Positions 35,155 to 45,793 of a stretch of DNA of 64,000 nucleotides are shown here, one piece after another. Numbering within the stretch: position 1 is the stretch's first letter; every line of letters begins with the position of its first letter. The stretch lies in contig CM070638.1 in assembly GCA_036346255.1 (NCBI GenBank), forward strand, positions 35,340,394 through 35,404,393, in the 5' to 3' direction. This stretch comes from Ampelocalamus luodianensis (Eukaryota > Streptophyta > Magnoliopsida > Poales > Poaceae). The notes under the pieces were generated by a model. It saw only the letters and a program-made list of their open reading frames with translations, was not told the origin of the DNA and did not search any database. The position numbers and the translations under genes were made by a program.

Positions 35155-36199
35155 TTGTTAGAATTGGGCCCTTATTTGTAAAGGCCCATTCATTCCTGAA
35201 ATTCCAAAGCATGTATGGTTTAGTCTTTTTTGCTGACCGTGTATTTCTCTCTCTCAACCAAGTAATCCATAAGACCAATGAGAGTTTTCCTTAGACCACC
35301 ATTGGACTTCCTTTGGAGATTTCTCTTGGACCTCTTCAGAGATCCTCTTGGACCTCCTTTGGAGATTTCTGAGGATCACTCCAAGAGAGTGTGGTCGGAA
35401 TACTATGGTCCCATTGGACCTCTTCGGGAGATCCTCTTGGACCTCCCTTAGAGATTTCTCTAGACCTCTCCGGAGATCTTTTTGGACCTCCTTTGGAGAT
35501 TTCTGAGGATCACTTCAAGAGAGTGTGGTTAGAACACTTTGGTCAAAATAAAGTGGTCAAACTAAAGTTATCCAAATAACGTGATCAAAATCAGAGACCG
35601 TGGTCAAAGTCAAGACCAACGTAATCGAGGATATGATAAATAATTCGCTAATTACCATTAATTGGTTTTGAATTAGCAGTTACTAGTGTTCTAATGTGTG
35701 ATTAATTGAGCAGTTACTAGAGAGTAATTGACTCGACCCTTAAAATGATCTGGAGACGTCCAGACCAGGGCTAATCTTTTCATTCCAATTCTTCTTCTTC
35801 TTCCTCTGTTCTCTTGTGCTGGAGGGTTGTGCTGTTTGGACCGAACCGTCCCTTCTCCTCGACGTGCACCGAGAAGGAGGGTGAGTGGTTCTCCGAACTA
35901 TTGTCGCAGAGTTCACCTGCACGAGGCGGCAATAAGGTTTCTGGACAGCGCATCTGCGCGACCGCTTGCTGCACTGCGACGTCTACGATCTGCACTGCGT
36001 CGAGTCTGAACTACTTCCAGTTCTTCATCACGCTCGACCGTAAGTTGGTCTTAAGACCAGTCTATTCTGTTGTAAATCTTTTATTGTGTATATTTAGAAG
36101 TGCAATGTGCAGCCTGCTGTTAGTATTGATTTATGTATCACTAGTTATTTGTGATCTTTGTCTCATATTAAATTTTTGGAATTAAAATGTTGTCCACAT
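35155..36199 (+). repeat. 3' LTR of the copia fragment
   Basis: Starts TGTTAGAATTGGGCCC. The end is uncertain: a TTGTCCACA at about 36191-36199 is the best TG...CA candidate. It contains a tandem duplication (see 35331-35545) and GTCAAAGTCAA-type boxes at about 35600-35612. Confidence 0.6.
35331..35545 (+). repeat. Tandem duplication in the copia LTR U3
   Basis: Two copies about 134 bp apart of a roughly 80-bp unit reading CCTC..CAGAGATC, TTGGACCTCCTTTGGAGATT, TCTGAGGATCAC, AAGAGAGTGTGGT; shorter GGACCTC...GGAGAT modules repeat throughout 35300-35500. The location upstream of where transcription would start suggests enhancer-type repeats. Confidence 0.75.
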
Positions 36200-36708
36200 T
36201 TCCATCAAGAACTACCAAAAACTAGACTTTCGCAATGATGGATAAAAGGTCATGTCGATTCTTGGTGTACCAAACCAGAGAACGCATCGATGGAAGAGAA
36301 ATAGGTTTTCGTGCATTATCGATGTAAGAGAAATAGGTTTTGTGTGAAGAACAAGGAAAAAACAAGTGGTCCACTAGGCCTCCGTTGGTCCAACATAACG
36401 AAGGATAAGAGAAGAGAAATTTTACGATACATTCCACCAAGAATAAATTGTGGTATTATCTAAAAAAAAGTAGTAAATAGTGATAGTATAAATTAAATTT
36501 GATCACTGATTTGTTAAGGATATAATATACTTTTCTTTGTATTTATAATTTTTCTGTGAGACTATTATGGATTTTTCAACTAGAGTTTAAAATATTACTC
36601 TTGTGTCATGTGATCCCCACATAGGCAATCACAATTTTATCCTTATTGGGTTTATACTACTCATACTACCAGGTGTAGTATAACTAAATCCTAACTAATA
36701 TGAACCAT
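36200..36708. other. AT-rich sequence, nothing recognised
   Basis: GATGGAAGAGAAATAGGTTTT and GATGTAAGAGAAATAGGTTTT (about 36290-36345) form a small direct repeat. Otherwise no coding or element signal. Confidence 0.4.
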
Positions 36709-36717
36709 TTGATAAAA
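36709..36717. repeat. MULE target-site duplication, left
   Basis: TTGATAAAA; perfect copy at 42418-42426. Confidence 0.85.
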
Positions 36718-36905
36718 GGAGTCCATTCTTCGTCCCTCAACTATTGCCCTAGTTTAAATTTCGTCCCTGAAGTTCAATACCGGGTATAACGCGTCCCTGA
36801 AGTTTCTAAACCGTGCAAAAACCGTCATCTTTTCCTTTGGAAGCCGGTTTTGTGCCACGTGGTCCAAATATTCCGGTTTCGTGCCACCGTAGCGTCCACG
36901 TTGGC
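36718..36905 (+). repeat. MULE terminal inverted repeat, left
   Basis: Inverted partner of about 42220-42417, including the CGTGGTCCAAATATTCCGGT block. Confidence 0.85.
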
Positions 36906-37347
36906 AAGTGGTTGACCGAGTCGCACGTCCAAAATGTTGTGAACACCTCACTCTCTCGCACACACTTGCTCCCTCACTCACTCTCTCTCCCGACGAGAAG
37001 AAATCCCCTCTCGTAGGATCCCCCTCGCCGGATCCCCGCCGCCGATCCCCGACCCCGCCGGATCCCCGTCGCTGGATCCCCTCTCGCCAGATCCCTCGTC
37101 ACCGGATCCCTCCCGTCGGATCCCCCGTCGCGGATCCCCCTCCGACCCCCTCGCTGGAGAGGGCAGACACTGGGTGCCGTCGACTACATCAGTGAACCCT
37201 AGTGAGTTCTTTATTCTTAGATCTGGCATGATTTGTGGCTTGTATTGCGCGATTAGGTTTGGTGTTTTGTGGCCGCCAATTTCGTATGTTTTTCGGATAG
37301 GGTAGTGTATGAATCGTTGGATGTTATTTGTCATGTAGGTACCATAG

Positions 37348-39980
37348 TTGATTATGGAAATTTTGGACAAGCTAGCTGTTAGGTTCCATTACAATGGGGA
37401 TTTCTTTGATGATGGGAAGCGATTGCTTTATTGCGGAGGCAGGGAGGGTATGTCTTACATAGATCGTGATAAGTTGTCGATGCCCGAGGTTAAAGGCCAT
37501 TTGAAGGACCATTGTGAGGAAGTTGAGTTGGTACTGCTGCACTGGCTTTTTCCTGGCAAAGTTCTGAAGAATGGACTGAGAATCCTAACAGATGACAAGT
37601 CCTACCAGATAATGGGTGACTGTATTACTGATGGTGGTGTTGTGGACATCTATGTTGAGGCAGTGGGAGTTGATGATGCCTCATAAGCTAAATACAGTGA
37701 TTGCGAAGAGGAGTTTGAAGCTAAATACAGTGATTGCGAAGAGGAGTTTGAAGCTTGCATGCAGACAGAGACAGATGATGATGAGGTTAGCAAGGTAGTT
37801 GAGGTCATGCCAATATCACCAGCTGATACTGCAAAGGATATTGCCTCCAAGAAGAAGTTCTACAGTGCAATGGCAGAGGGTGGAATTCAGGATCACTCCA
37901 GTTCTGACAGTGATTATCTACCTGGAGATGCTGAGAACTCAGAGGATGATGAGGAAGGTGCTGAGAACAAGAAGAGATATAAAGATTTCAACAAGAAGTT
38001 GAAGTCTGGAGATCCCCTTCTCCTGGATGGGCAATTAATGGCCTTAGATGATTCTGGAGTAGTACACAATTTGGGAAAAGTACAAGAGAGCAGTGACACT
38101 TCTTATTTTTCTAAGAGTGAGGAAGAGGATAGCTATGAGGAAGGAGGAAGTGATGGTGAGCTACTGAGGAAGAAACCAAAGTACCCCAGGTATGACCCAA
38201 AAGCCAGCCTCCCTACCTTTAGCTTGGGCATGACTTTTAGCAGCAAGGATCTTTTCATTGAAGCAAGTTAGGCGTATGGACTTGTTAGGAGGCATTTTAT
38301 TACGTTTCCCAAGAATGACAACTTAAGGGTTAGGGCTAAATGTCATGGCCAAAGTGTCCTTGGGTCATCCTGTTGTCAAATATGACAGGACACAAGGCTG
38401 GCAAGTGAGTAGTTTCAAGGATGAGCACATTTGCCCACCAAGAAGGGACAACAAGCTTGTTACTTCCAGGAGGATATCTGAGAAGTTTGAGAGTACCATC
38501 ATAGCAAACCCAACTTGGAAGGTTGAGCACATGAAGCAAACAGTTCAAGAACAAATGCATGCTGATGTGAGCATTGGTAAGTGCAAAAGAGCTAAGTCTC
38601 TAGTTTTGCAGAAGCTATTAGACTCCAAGAAGGGAGAGTATGGCAGGGTATTTGACTACCAAATGGAGCTTCTTAGGAGCAATCCAGGCAGCACAGTGGT
38701 GGTTAAGCTTCATCCAGATGCCACTGAAATTGTATTTCAAAGGATGTACATATGTTTGGATGCTTGCAGAAGAGGTTTCCTTGCTGGATGTAGGAAAGTG
38801 ATTGGTTTGGATGGTTGTTTCTTCAAAGGTCCAACCAATGGTGAGCTAATTTGTGCAATGGGCAGAGATGCAAACAATCGATGTACCCCATAGCTTGGGT
38901 CAGTTGAGAAGGAGACCAATGAAGCATGGGATTGGTACGTAGGATTTTCTTCAGAGACATAGAAATTGGAGATGGAGATGGATGGGTTATCATCTCAGAT
39001 CAACAAAAAGTAAGTGTCATTACTAAACCAGTACTTAACCATTTATTTCAGATGACATGAGCAGTACTTAACCATTTGTTTGTTGCAGGGTCTACTCAAT
39101 GTTGTGGAGTATTGGGTACCTAAAGTGAGCATAGGATGTGTGCAAGACACATCTATGCCAACTTCAGGAAGACTTACAAGGACAAAGCTTGGCAGAAGAA
39201 ATTCTGGCTATGTGCCAAAGCTCCAAGTGTAGATCTATTCAACCACCATAGGGCAAATCTTGCAAAGGATACCCCAGAAGGTGCTAATGCAATCATGAGG
39301 ACAAATCCACAAGATTGGAGCAGGCATGGTTCAAATTGGGATCATATTGTGATTCGTGGACAACAACATGTGTGAATCATTCAATCATGCCATAGTTGAG
39401 TCCGTGTTCCTCCCAATCATCGCATGCTTGAGTGGATCAGAGGAAAGTGATGGTTAGAATCCATACCAATGTAAGCAAAGCAGAGAAGTGGACTGGTACA
39501 ATATGCCCTAATATTTTCAAGAAGTCAAGGACTACATCAATTAATATGTTTTTCGTCATGCAAGGTACAATGGCAAGGATGGTTTTGAGGTCACACATAG
39601 AGATCATAGGTGGACGATTAACTTGGACAACAAGACTTGTTCATGCGGTATTGGCAATTGTCAGTTTGCCTTGTCCACATGCTATTTGTTGTATTTATTG
39701 GAGGAGCACTTCCTTGATGAGTACATAGCACCATGCTACTCCATTGAAGAGTACAACAAGACTTATGAGCACCGCTTGCAGCCTGTTGAGGGCATGAGTT
39801 GTTGGCCCACATCTGAGAGGCCAAGACCAAGGGCACCAAAGTTACAGAAAATGCCTGGCAGACCAAAGAAAAATAGGAAGAGAGAGCAAAATGAGAAGCC
39901 TAAAGGAACAAGAATGTCTAAGGTTGGCACAATCATTAGGTGCGTGCTCGCAAGGGATTGGACACAGCAGGTCTAGCTGT
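37348..39980 (+). pseudogene. MULE transposase (mudrA-type), decayed
   Basis: Segments in order: an N-terminal PB1-like domain (LAVRFHYNGDFFDDG... 37348-37680); an acidic linker with an in-frame 33-bp tandem duplication (AKYSDCEEEFE twice, 37685-37755) directly after an in-frame TAA; the MuDR DNA-binding region (LGMTFSSKDLF at 38220, then FITFPKNDNLRVRAKCHG); a one-base shift; then 38345-38893 with HMKQTVQEQM, LHPDATEIVFQRMYICLDA and the catalytic-domain signature VIGLDGCFFKGP (first Asp). A 79-bp GT-AG intron is at 39010-39088. Beyond it come CARHIYANFRKTYK and, in two frames, the SWIM finger (CSC...PCPHA, 39640-39690) and a basic tail GRPKKNRKRE. It would cut and paste the element; stops make it inactive. 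Confidence 0.87.
39010..39088 (+). other. Intron in the MULE transposase
   Basis: Starts GTAAGTGTC, ends TTGTTGCAG. It contains an internal direct repeat CAGTACTTAACCATTT, each copy followed by a TTT...CAG acceptor-like site. Confidence 0.7.
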
Positions 39981-40396
39981 GAGAGGAGAAATGGGCAAGC
40001 ACAGCAAACATCAGAACATCCCAGCCAGGGTCAACAAACATCAGAACATCAGAACATCCCAGCCAGTGTTGGGAATTCTGCATCAGCTACCCCTATTCCC
40101 CTGGTAATATGCACTACCATTAGTATATCCTATTATTTATTAGATAGTTTATGCACATGACAGAGTTCTGAATTGCAGGATGTTGTTCATGGTTCACAAT
40201 GTAGAGTGCAAAACAGCAGTGAAGAGAAAGGCTAGCTACCCACCGCTCAAACCAAAAGGAGCTGCCTGGGTAGGAATCTTGTACTCAGAGAGGACAGGGA
40301 CAACTATTCAGAATGTGGGTTCATCTGTACCTAATTACATAGCTTGATTTCCAATTACTTGCATTTGGCAAACTACTAACCTCTAGCTGAATAAAT

Positions 40397-40678
40397 ATGT
40401 ACCTACAGCCTGGCATGCCAACTCAGAGGATCATCAGAACATCTGCTTCTGCCAAAGTCAATACAACTCATGGTGGTTCTGCTACTATGAATTTGGAGGC
40501 AACTGTGCCATGTGCAAAGTCATGTGTTAACATCCAAGTCACATCTGGTTCAGCTTCTGGTGAAGCCAAAGCCCAGGCACCTCCCTGCCAAAGGAAGAAG
40601 CTAACTCCAAGCAAGATGAAGAAAAGTTGTAATTCAAAGCTTGCAAAGCTTCTGGGTATACCACCAACTAATCAGTGA
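40397..40678 (+). other. Open frame downstream of the MULE transposase
   Basis: 93 codons rich in Ser, Thr and Ala with a basic end (RKKLTPSKMKKSCNSKLAKLLG). It follows an ACAG acceptor-like site and may be the last exon of the transposase gene; no domain is recognised. Confidence 0.35.
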
Positions 40679-40689
40679 TGTCATAGCTA

Positions 40690-41535
40690 GAAATGTTATT
40701 TCCAGACTTGGTGCATTTTCATGTGTTGGCATGTAATTGCCAGACTTGGTGCATTTTAATGTGTTGGCATGTATTTGCCAGACTTGTAATGTTCAATGAT
40801 ACCCGTTGTGACTTGTAATGTCATTCCCAAACTTATGCAATCCAATGTGTTCTGAACTACTTGGACAGTGCTGGTTGTGGATGCTTACATTGGACAGTGC
40901 TACTTGGACAGTGCTGGTTGTGGATGCTGGTTCTGAACTACATGTACATACTCTGGTCTCATACACATACCACATTACAGACTGACTGACAGATGCCTGG
41001 AAACATTGTGACAAACTGATAGACAATGGAACAAGGATATATCAACATTCATACATTGATATATCATACATCCAATGTGTTATGAACTACTTGGACAGTG
41101 CTGGTTGTGGATGCTTACATGTACATACTCTGGTCTCATACACATACCACATTACAGACAGACTGACAGACAATGCATGGAAACATTGTGACAAACTGAC
41201 AGACAATGGAACAGGGATATATCAACATTCATACATTGATATATCATACATTCATACATCATGCAGGATATTACATGACTGGGCAATCCATTTCAGTTTC
41301 ATGCCATACACATAGTACTGGGAATCCTAGTACCGACTAATATTACAGCAAAAACACCAAACAAGAACAATAAAATCATTCTCTGTTTCTCATACATTCA
41401 TACATCATGCAGGCTTACATGACTGGGCAATTTCAGTTTCATGCCATACACATAGTACTGGGGATCCTAGTACTGACTAATATTACAGCAAAAACACCAA
41501 ATAAGAACAATAAAATCCTTCTCTGTTTCTCCAGC
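40690..41535. repeat. Tandem repeats between the convergent MULE genes
   Basis: Three nested sets: about 42-bp units (CCAGACTTGGTGCATTTT...GTGTTGGCATGTA) at 40700-40790; a roughly 200-bp unit (ACTTGGACAGTGCTGGTTGT...TACATTGATATATCATACA) at 40849-41070 and 41071-41250; and a roughly 140-bp unit (TTCATACATCATGCAGG...AATTCTCTGTTTCTC-like) at about 41250-41395 and 41396-41535. The last duplicates the 3' end of the GRF gene. Confidence 0.75.
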
Positions 41536-42129
41536 TTTGCTACCCTAGCACCGAGTCCAACTAGGGAAGCTTCATGTTCCCTCAATTTGGCGGTCAGTGC
41601 TACAACACACTCTCCATTCCTTGACTTAACCTTGCTCAACTCTTGTATTGCATCTCAAAAGCTTGCACTGAGCTCACTTTTCTCCTTCCTCAAAGCCCTA
41701 ACAACATCGCGCAAATCCATTAGCACCTGCCTCAGGAACGGGGTTGTCTCATCGTCAGACCATGCCCAAAACTTGCAGCCTCCAACCTTCAAATACCAAT
41801 CACAAATGAGGAAACCCTCAAATATACAAATCAACCAATTCACAAATCAGTCAGGAAACCCAAAACTTCAAGACTAACCCGCGCTCGCATGTATGTCAAG
41901 TACCTCCGTGCCGGGTTGGAGTCGCTCCATGAAATCCACCTACCCGCCTTCTCCCCGCAGTGGCAAAGGATAGTTGGAGCGCACTCAGCGGGACGCTCTG
42001 ACGGATAGGCGATGTGGACGGACCATGGACCGCGCCGATGGAGGGTACACTCCATGCCGCCGACCTCGAGCTTCCTCCGGTCGCCGGCGACCGCGAGCTA
42101 CCGAGCTCGCCATGGCGCCGCCCACTCAT
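41439..42129 (-). pseudogene. GRF zinc-finger / coiled-coil / membrane-anchor gene within the MULE
   Basis: The minus-strand start MSGRRHGELGS is at 42129. After a frame change near 42000 comes a GRF-type zinc finger: LCHCGEKAGRWISWSDSNP, ARRYLT(Y)MRAR, a 90-bp intron-like gap (about 41790-41880, GTTAGT...TTGAAG), then VGGCKFWAWSD. The finger's third ligand, normally Cys after RRYLT, reads Tyr. A charged helical region follows (LRQVLMDLRDVVRALRKEKS; LREHEASLVGLGARVAKLEK) and a C-terminal hydrophobic helix ILLFLFGVFAVILVSTRI that could be a tail anchor. GRF fingers bind nucleic acid (family knowledge). The coiled coil is broken by a stop near 41655. The gene lies inside the TIRs, so it moved with the element; its role there is unknown. 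Confidence 0.75.
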
Positions 42130-42219
42130 CGGGGAACACTAAAGAAAACCTAATCCCCTACTAGCGAGAAAGAGAGAGTGCGGCGGTGCGCTCTTCGGAG
42201 GCTAAGTAGGAAGGTACAC

Positions 42220-42417
42220 AGTCAGCGTCCACGCTGGAAACGTGCCACGGTGGACCGGAATATTTGGACCACGTGGCACAAAACCGGCTTCCAAAGGAAA
42301 AGATGACGGTTTTTGCACGGTTTAGAAACTTCAGGGACGCGTTATACCCGGTATTGAACTTCAGGGACGAAATTTAAACTAGGGCAAGAGTTGAGGGACG
42401 AAGAATGAACTTAATCC
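42220..42417 (-). repeat. MULE terminal inverted repeat, right
   Basis: Inverted partner of 36718-36905; the outer end is followed by the TTGATAAAA duplication at 42418-42426. Confidence 0.85.
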
Positions 42418-42426
42418 TTGATAAAA

Positions 42427-43000
42427 AAAAAAGAATAAAAGATCCATATTAAATTAAGTGTACTGCAAACGAGCTAAAGAAAAAAGGCAGTTTGCATCTG
42501 AACATGGGCAACCAACTACTCAATGTGCCTTTTTTTTCCTTTTTGTCCCTGGGCCGGTTGAGGAAAATGGCGCAATACCAAATCAGAGCAATTAGCACTG
42601 GACTGCTCGCACCAAACATGAGTATAATTAGCTAGCACGAGCAAGCTGTTTACAATCCCAAATTAAAGAGCAATGCTTATGTTTCTTAGGACCAACGGTT
42701 AGCGCGTTCTCAATGATCTAGACATTATAATGTGATAATGTGTTCATGACCGAAAAAACATATGATAATGTGTAGATGGAAATTTATTTTCATACTGACA
42801 ACTTTGTAAATATATTTTAGCTCATATATATGGCCAGGGAATTAGTTTTTTTAATAAAAAAATTCTTGGTGTGCCCACACAAATAAAGGTTTGTGTGCTC
42901 CGCAATGTCCTGAGAAAACAAGAAATGCAATGCGCCGATGCATTCTTTTCTTGTTACGATGGAGAGACCAAAAGTAGAGACTACGAAACTGAACAGCTGA
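42427..43000. other. AT-rich sequence, nothing recognised
   Basis: Includes an A-run at the MULE edge and short ORFs without family signal. Confidence 0.4.
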
Positions 43001-43882
43001 CGAGAAACTTCAAATTTGGAATGAGAGGAGCGGCGACTTCTTCCTCCTCCGGCAAACCTCCACCACCGCCATCTCTAGTCGCCTCTGCTTTTCCCTGCAG
43101 CCTCCTTGAGGCGACAGTGGCGCGTGGCGGGAGAGCGGAGGGGGAGTCGCTTTCGAAGAATACAGTGGCTTCACCTCGCCAATTGCCGACACATGGCGAA
43201 ATCGCATCCATCACAAGTTCGGGTCAGGTCGAGTAGCAAGCGAAGCAGGGAGCGATCCATCAAGACGTTGACGACGACGAGGTTATTGAGGAGTTCTATG
43301 GGCAATTTTGGGCAGTACGCGAGCGAGATAGGATTTCCACGTCCTAAAATTCCCCTCATCTCCTCGTCTGGATCCGCCGATATCTCTTTGAGTTGAAGAA
43401 ATTCCAACCCAGGGATTATTTTCAAGTGCGTCCTTTTGATCGATTGGTGTCGGAGCCGAAGCATTTCAGTATTTCTAGAGATTTGTGGGGGTGTCAGGAA
43501 GGGAAGGCCACTTTTGCGTTGGCCGTGAAGAGGACAAGCATGGCGGACGGCTGCTGGGGTGCAAGTCATGGGTGAATTGAGTTCGAGGGCGCTGGGGAGG
43601 TCGTGCGTGGTGGCCACGCAGAGTTCCATTCAGATGAGACCGCCTCCCGTTACATCCTAGCTCAACACAGAGCCTAGGTTGCTACTACAAGCCAGTTTTC
43701 TCCAAACAAAACCAACTAATATGAAATTTCAGCAACAATGTAAACTAAGTAAACTACAACTAGAGATGCATAATAACAAAAAATAACCCAACATAGCTAT
43801 TTAACAAATAGCAAAAAATAACCCAACATAGCTATTTAACAAATAGAGGATATTAAATAAATCTTAAATGCTATTAATGAAA
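43001..43882 (+). other. Possible 5' part of the DUF4283-like gag element
   Basis: Weak coding: a Ser/Pro-rich start (43021-43230), then in another frame DDDEVIEEFYGQFWAVRERD (about 43268-43330) and FELKKFQPRDYFQVRPFD (43386-43440). The style matches proteins linked to the zinc-knuckle/DUF4283 block downstream, but no firm domain is seen. Positions 43783-43850 are a tandem duplication of a 34-bp AT-rich unit (AACCCAACATAGCTATTTAA). Confidence 0.35.
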
Positions 43883-43894
43883 TGGTATCAGAGC
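43883..43894 (+). promoter_or_regulatory. PBS-like sequence
   Basis: TGGTATCAGAGC, the Met-tRNA primer site used by gypsy elements; no LTR end is recognisable just upstream, so this is an orphan site in an old element. Confidence 0.5.
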
Positions 43895-44099
43895 ATCAAC
43901 CTTTACTGTACAGACGCGTATGCTTATGAGCCCGTGGGGGGCATGCAGCACGGACATGTATCGAGGGTGGTTCTGAGCATTTGTCGTACGTACCGTAGGC
44001 TAGTCATTGAGCGAATTTTAGGACCACCCCCTCGTGCCTTCTATCATGGGCGTTCAAATCAGTATCAGCGCCATCCAAATCCTATTTAGAACCAGAATT

Positions 44100-44611
44100 A
44101 GCAACAACAGATGAAGAATCCGCTGGCGCCGAGACGAGTTCCTGGGATTCCTCGGAACCAAGGGCAGAGACAACCTCAACAACAACCAGCTGCTCCTCCA
44201 GCGACTATTCAACAGAATGATGAGGTAAATCCTCGTGGGTATCGTAATATTGTCTGCTACAATTGTCGAGAATCTTGTAATTTTTGTGGGGAGTTGTGTC
44301 AAACCTAATATTTCCTTTATTTGTCGTAACGCTGGACATCGTGTTAATAAATGCCTGAAATGGGGACAGCTTAAACCTAGTGCACAATATGTGGGGAGTG
44401 GAAATCATGGTTTGGGGTTCTTCCATGTTGAACTTTATGAGAAAAGTGAGAATCAATGGCTTAATTTTTCGAATGTTGGTGTGGTATTCCTACAGAAAGG
44501 TAAGATTCCCAGTTGGCCAACAGTAGTTAGGATTATTGCCTGGGAAGGTGAGTTAGATTCTGTGAGGCCCCAGGCGAGTTAGATTCTGTGAGGCAATTGC
44601 AAGATGTGTGG
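44100..44611 (+). pseudogene. Zinc-knuckle/DUF4283-like gag relic, 5' part
   Basis: A Gln/Pro-rich linker (QGQRQPQQQPAAPP) leads to CYNCRE...CNFCGE and FICRNAGHRVNKC zinc-knuckle-like patterns, then SAQYVGSGNHGLGFFHVE, QWLNFSNVGVVFLQKG and AWEGELDSV, which recall the plant zf-CCHC_4/DUF4283 proteins of retroelement origin. It is cut at 44611 by the hAT insertion; the next residues (VWVQIKGIPPK) are encoded across the insertion point, continuing at 54969. A duplicated GAGTTAGATTCTGTGAGGC lies at 44552-44594. Confidence 0.65.
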
Positions 44612-44619
44612 GTTCAAAT
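44612..44619. repeat. hAT target-site duplication, left
   Basis: GTTCAAAT; perfect copy at 54961-54968. Eight base pairs is the hAT signature. Confidence 0.9.
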
Positions 44620-44639
44620 CAGGGTTAAAAAAACCAGCC

Positions 44640-45406
44640 GAAAATTGACTGATTTTTTTTAAAAAAAAAACCAGTCTTATCGGGTACCTTAGTAAAAATG
44701 CAAATCGGGTTTGAAAAAATCGGCACAACTGAATTGAGACCCGGCCCAAACTGGCCCATTTGGCCTCCTCTACAGTTTGCCTTAGGTCTCACAATGTGTT
44801 GACATCGATCCCCTTTCTAGCGGCTGGAATTCCATCCCCTTCCCGACTCCCGAGTGCACTTTCTTCCTCCTCTGCCTCTCCATTCTTTGCCTCTAGCCAA
44901 ATCGGTGGCACATGGAGGTGGAGGGCAACGTCTCTAGCTGATACAACCCATCTCGAGCTCCTCCTCCGACCCCCCCCCCCCTGCCCCTAGGGCGGAGCCC
45001 AAGAGGCCTATCCGGTGTCACAGGGCATTCGATCCAAAAAAAATTTGTAATGATCACTTCGTTTTTACCACCTGTGCAGCTCAATCACTGATCACTCGGG
45101 CGGCGGCAGTGCAGGCGAGGCATGAGGCAGCATCAGCCCCACGCGGCAAGCCTTGCGGCCTTGGCCACGCCGCACGCACGCAAAGCCCACGCCCAGCAGC
45201 CCACGCAGCTCGCAGCCCACGCCTTGGCCATGCCCCCTCACGCGGACGCGTCACGCCCGCCCGCATGCTGCCTGCAAGCCTTGGTCCACGCTCTGACGCT
45301 CACGCCTCACGCTGCATCGATCGCTCGACTGCTCTGCTGCAGCGGCGCAATGAGAAAGTTGGCAAGTTTGTTTTATCTCATTTTGTCTCTTCTCGTGTGG
45401 TTACAG
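44640..45406 (+). other. GC-rich 5' region of the hAT element
   Basis: 44750-45060 is a C-rich, promoter- or UTR-like block with a run of Cs near 44973; 45080-45320 repeats GCCCACGC/CAGCC units and is open in several frames (Ala/His/Arg-rich). No domain recognised. The last 30 bp form a T-rich stretch ending GGTTACAG, an intron acceptor for the kinase exon. Confidence 0.5.
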
Positions 45407-45504
45407 GATTATGAATATGCAAGCTTCAATCCAGTTGCATATGACATTGCTAAGCATTTCTGCGAGATGGCGGCGGACTACCATTCAGCAGAGCCTCATA
45501 TACT
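45407..45504 (+). pseudogene. Choline/ethanolamine kinase exon, captured, truncated by copia
   Basis: Begins after a TTACAG acceptor: DYEYASFNPVAYDIAKHFCEMA then ADYHSAEPHI. This is the most conserved block of plant choline/ethanolamine kinases (first enzymes of the CDP-choline/CDP-ethanolamine pathway): the ID(F/Y)EYAS(Y/F)N Mg-binding motif and the (N)HFCE motif. Here it starts inside the motif (exon border) and runs without a stop to the copia LTR at 45505. The next residues would lie at 52706 onward. It is flanked on the other side by non-kinase sequence, so upstream exons of the kinase were not captured or are lost. Confidence 0.82.
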
Positions 45505-45779
45505 TGTTAGGAAACCGGGCCCAGGACCGGGAGTCCTGGCCCAAGATGGGCTCCTCATCCCAAACCCTAGAAGGGTCGTAGCCTATAAATAGGGGGTGCT
45601 ATTCACATTGTAAAGGATTGATCGATGGATGAAGGAATAAAGAGAAGCAAGAAGTCCCCTACATCTCTCGTGTTCTATCTCTTATTACATTCTTGTTGTT
45701 CATGCATTGTTCTTACGATTCTACGCTTGTCTACGAGGTAATCGCTCGGACTGGACTCGCCAGCGACGGTTCCTCAACA
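45505..45779 (+). repeat. 5' LTR of the nested copia element
   Basis: 275 bp, TGTTAGGAAACC to CTCAACA, with TATAAATAG at 45584-45592. It differs from the 3' LTR mainly by one-base G or C run lengths. Confidence 0.9.
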
Positions 45780-45793
45780 CGTTATCAGCACGA
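45780..45793 (+). promoter_or_regulatory. Copia primer-binding site
   Basis: CGTTATCAGCACGA, adjacent to the LTR; nearly the same site follows the LTR at 28388. Confidence 0.65.

Larger units (their letters stand above)
36718..42417 (+). mobile_element. MuDR-like element with two convergent genes
   Basis: 5.7 kb. Terminal inverted repeats of about 190 bp (36718-36905 and about 42220-42417) share CATTCTTCGTCCCTCAACT, AATTTCGTCCCTGAAGTTCA, ACGCGTCCCTGAAGTTTCTA and GTGCCACGTGGTCCAAATAT. The terminal few bases differ by a 4-base indel (GGAGT versus GGATTAAGT). A perfect 9-bp TSD, TTGATAAAA, flanks it. Inside are a plus-strand mudrA-type transposase relic and, at the other end reading towards it, a minus-strand GRF zinc-finger gene. 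Layout resembles MuDR, where two genes also converge, but the second gene is unrelated to mudrB as far as I can see. Confidence 0.88.

Noticed and set aside
41071..41535. Possible CRISPR-like array from repeated units
   Set aside because: Plant context; repeats are tandem duplications without regular spacers.
42871..43236. 121-codon ORF as an independent gene
   Set aside because: Low-complexity Ser/Pro start, no domain; other frames of the same region look more like parts of the gag-element relic.
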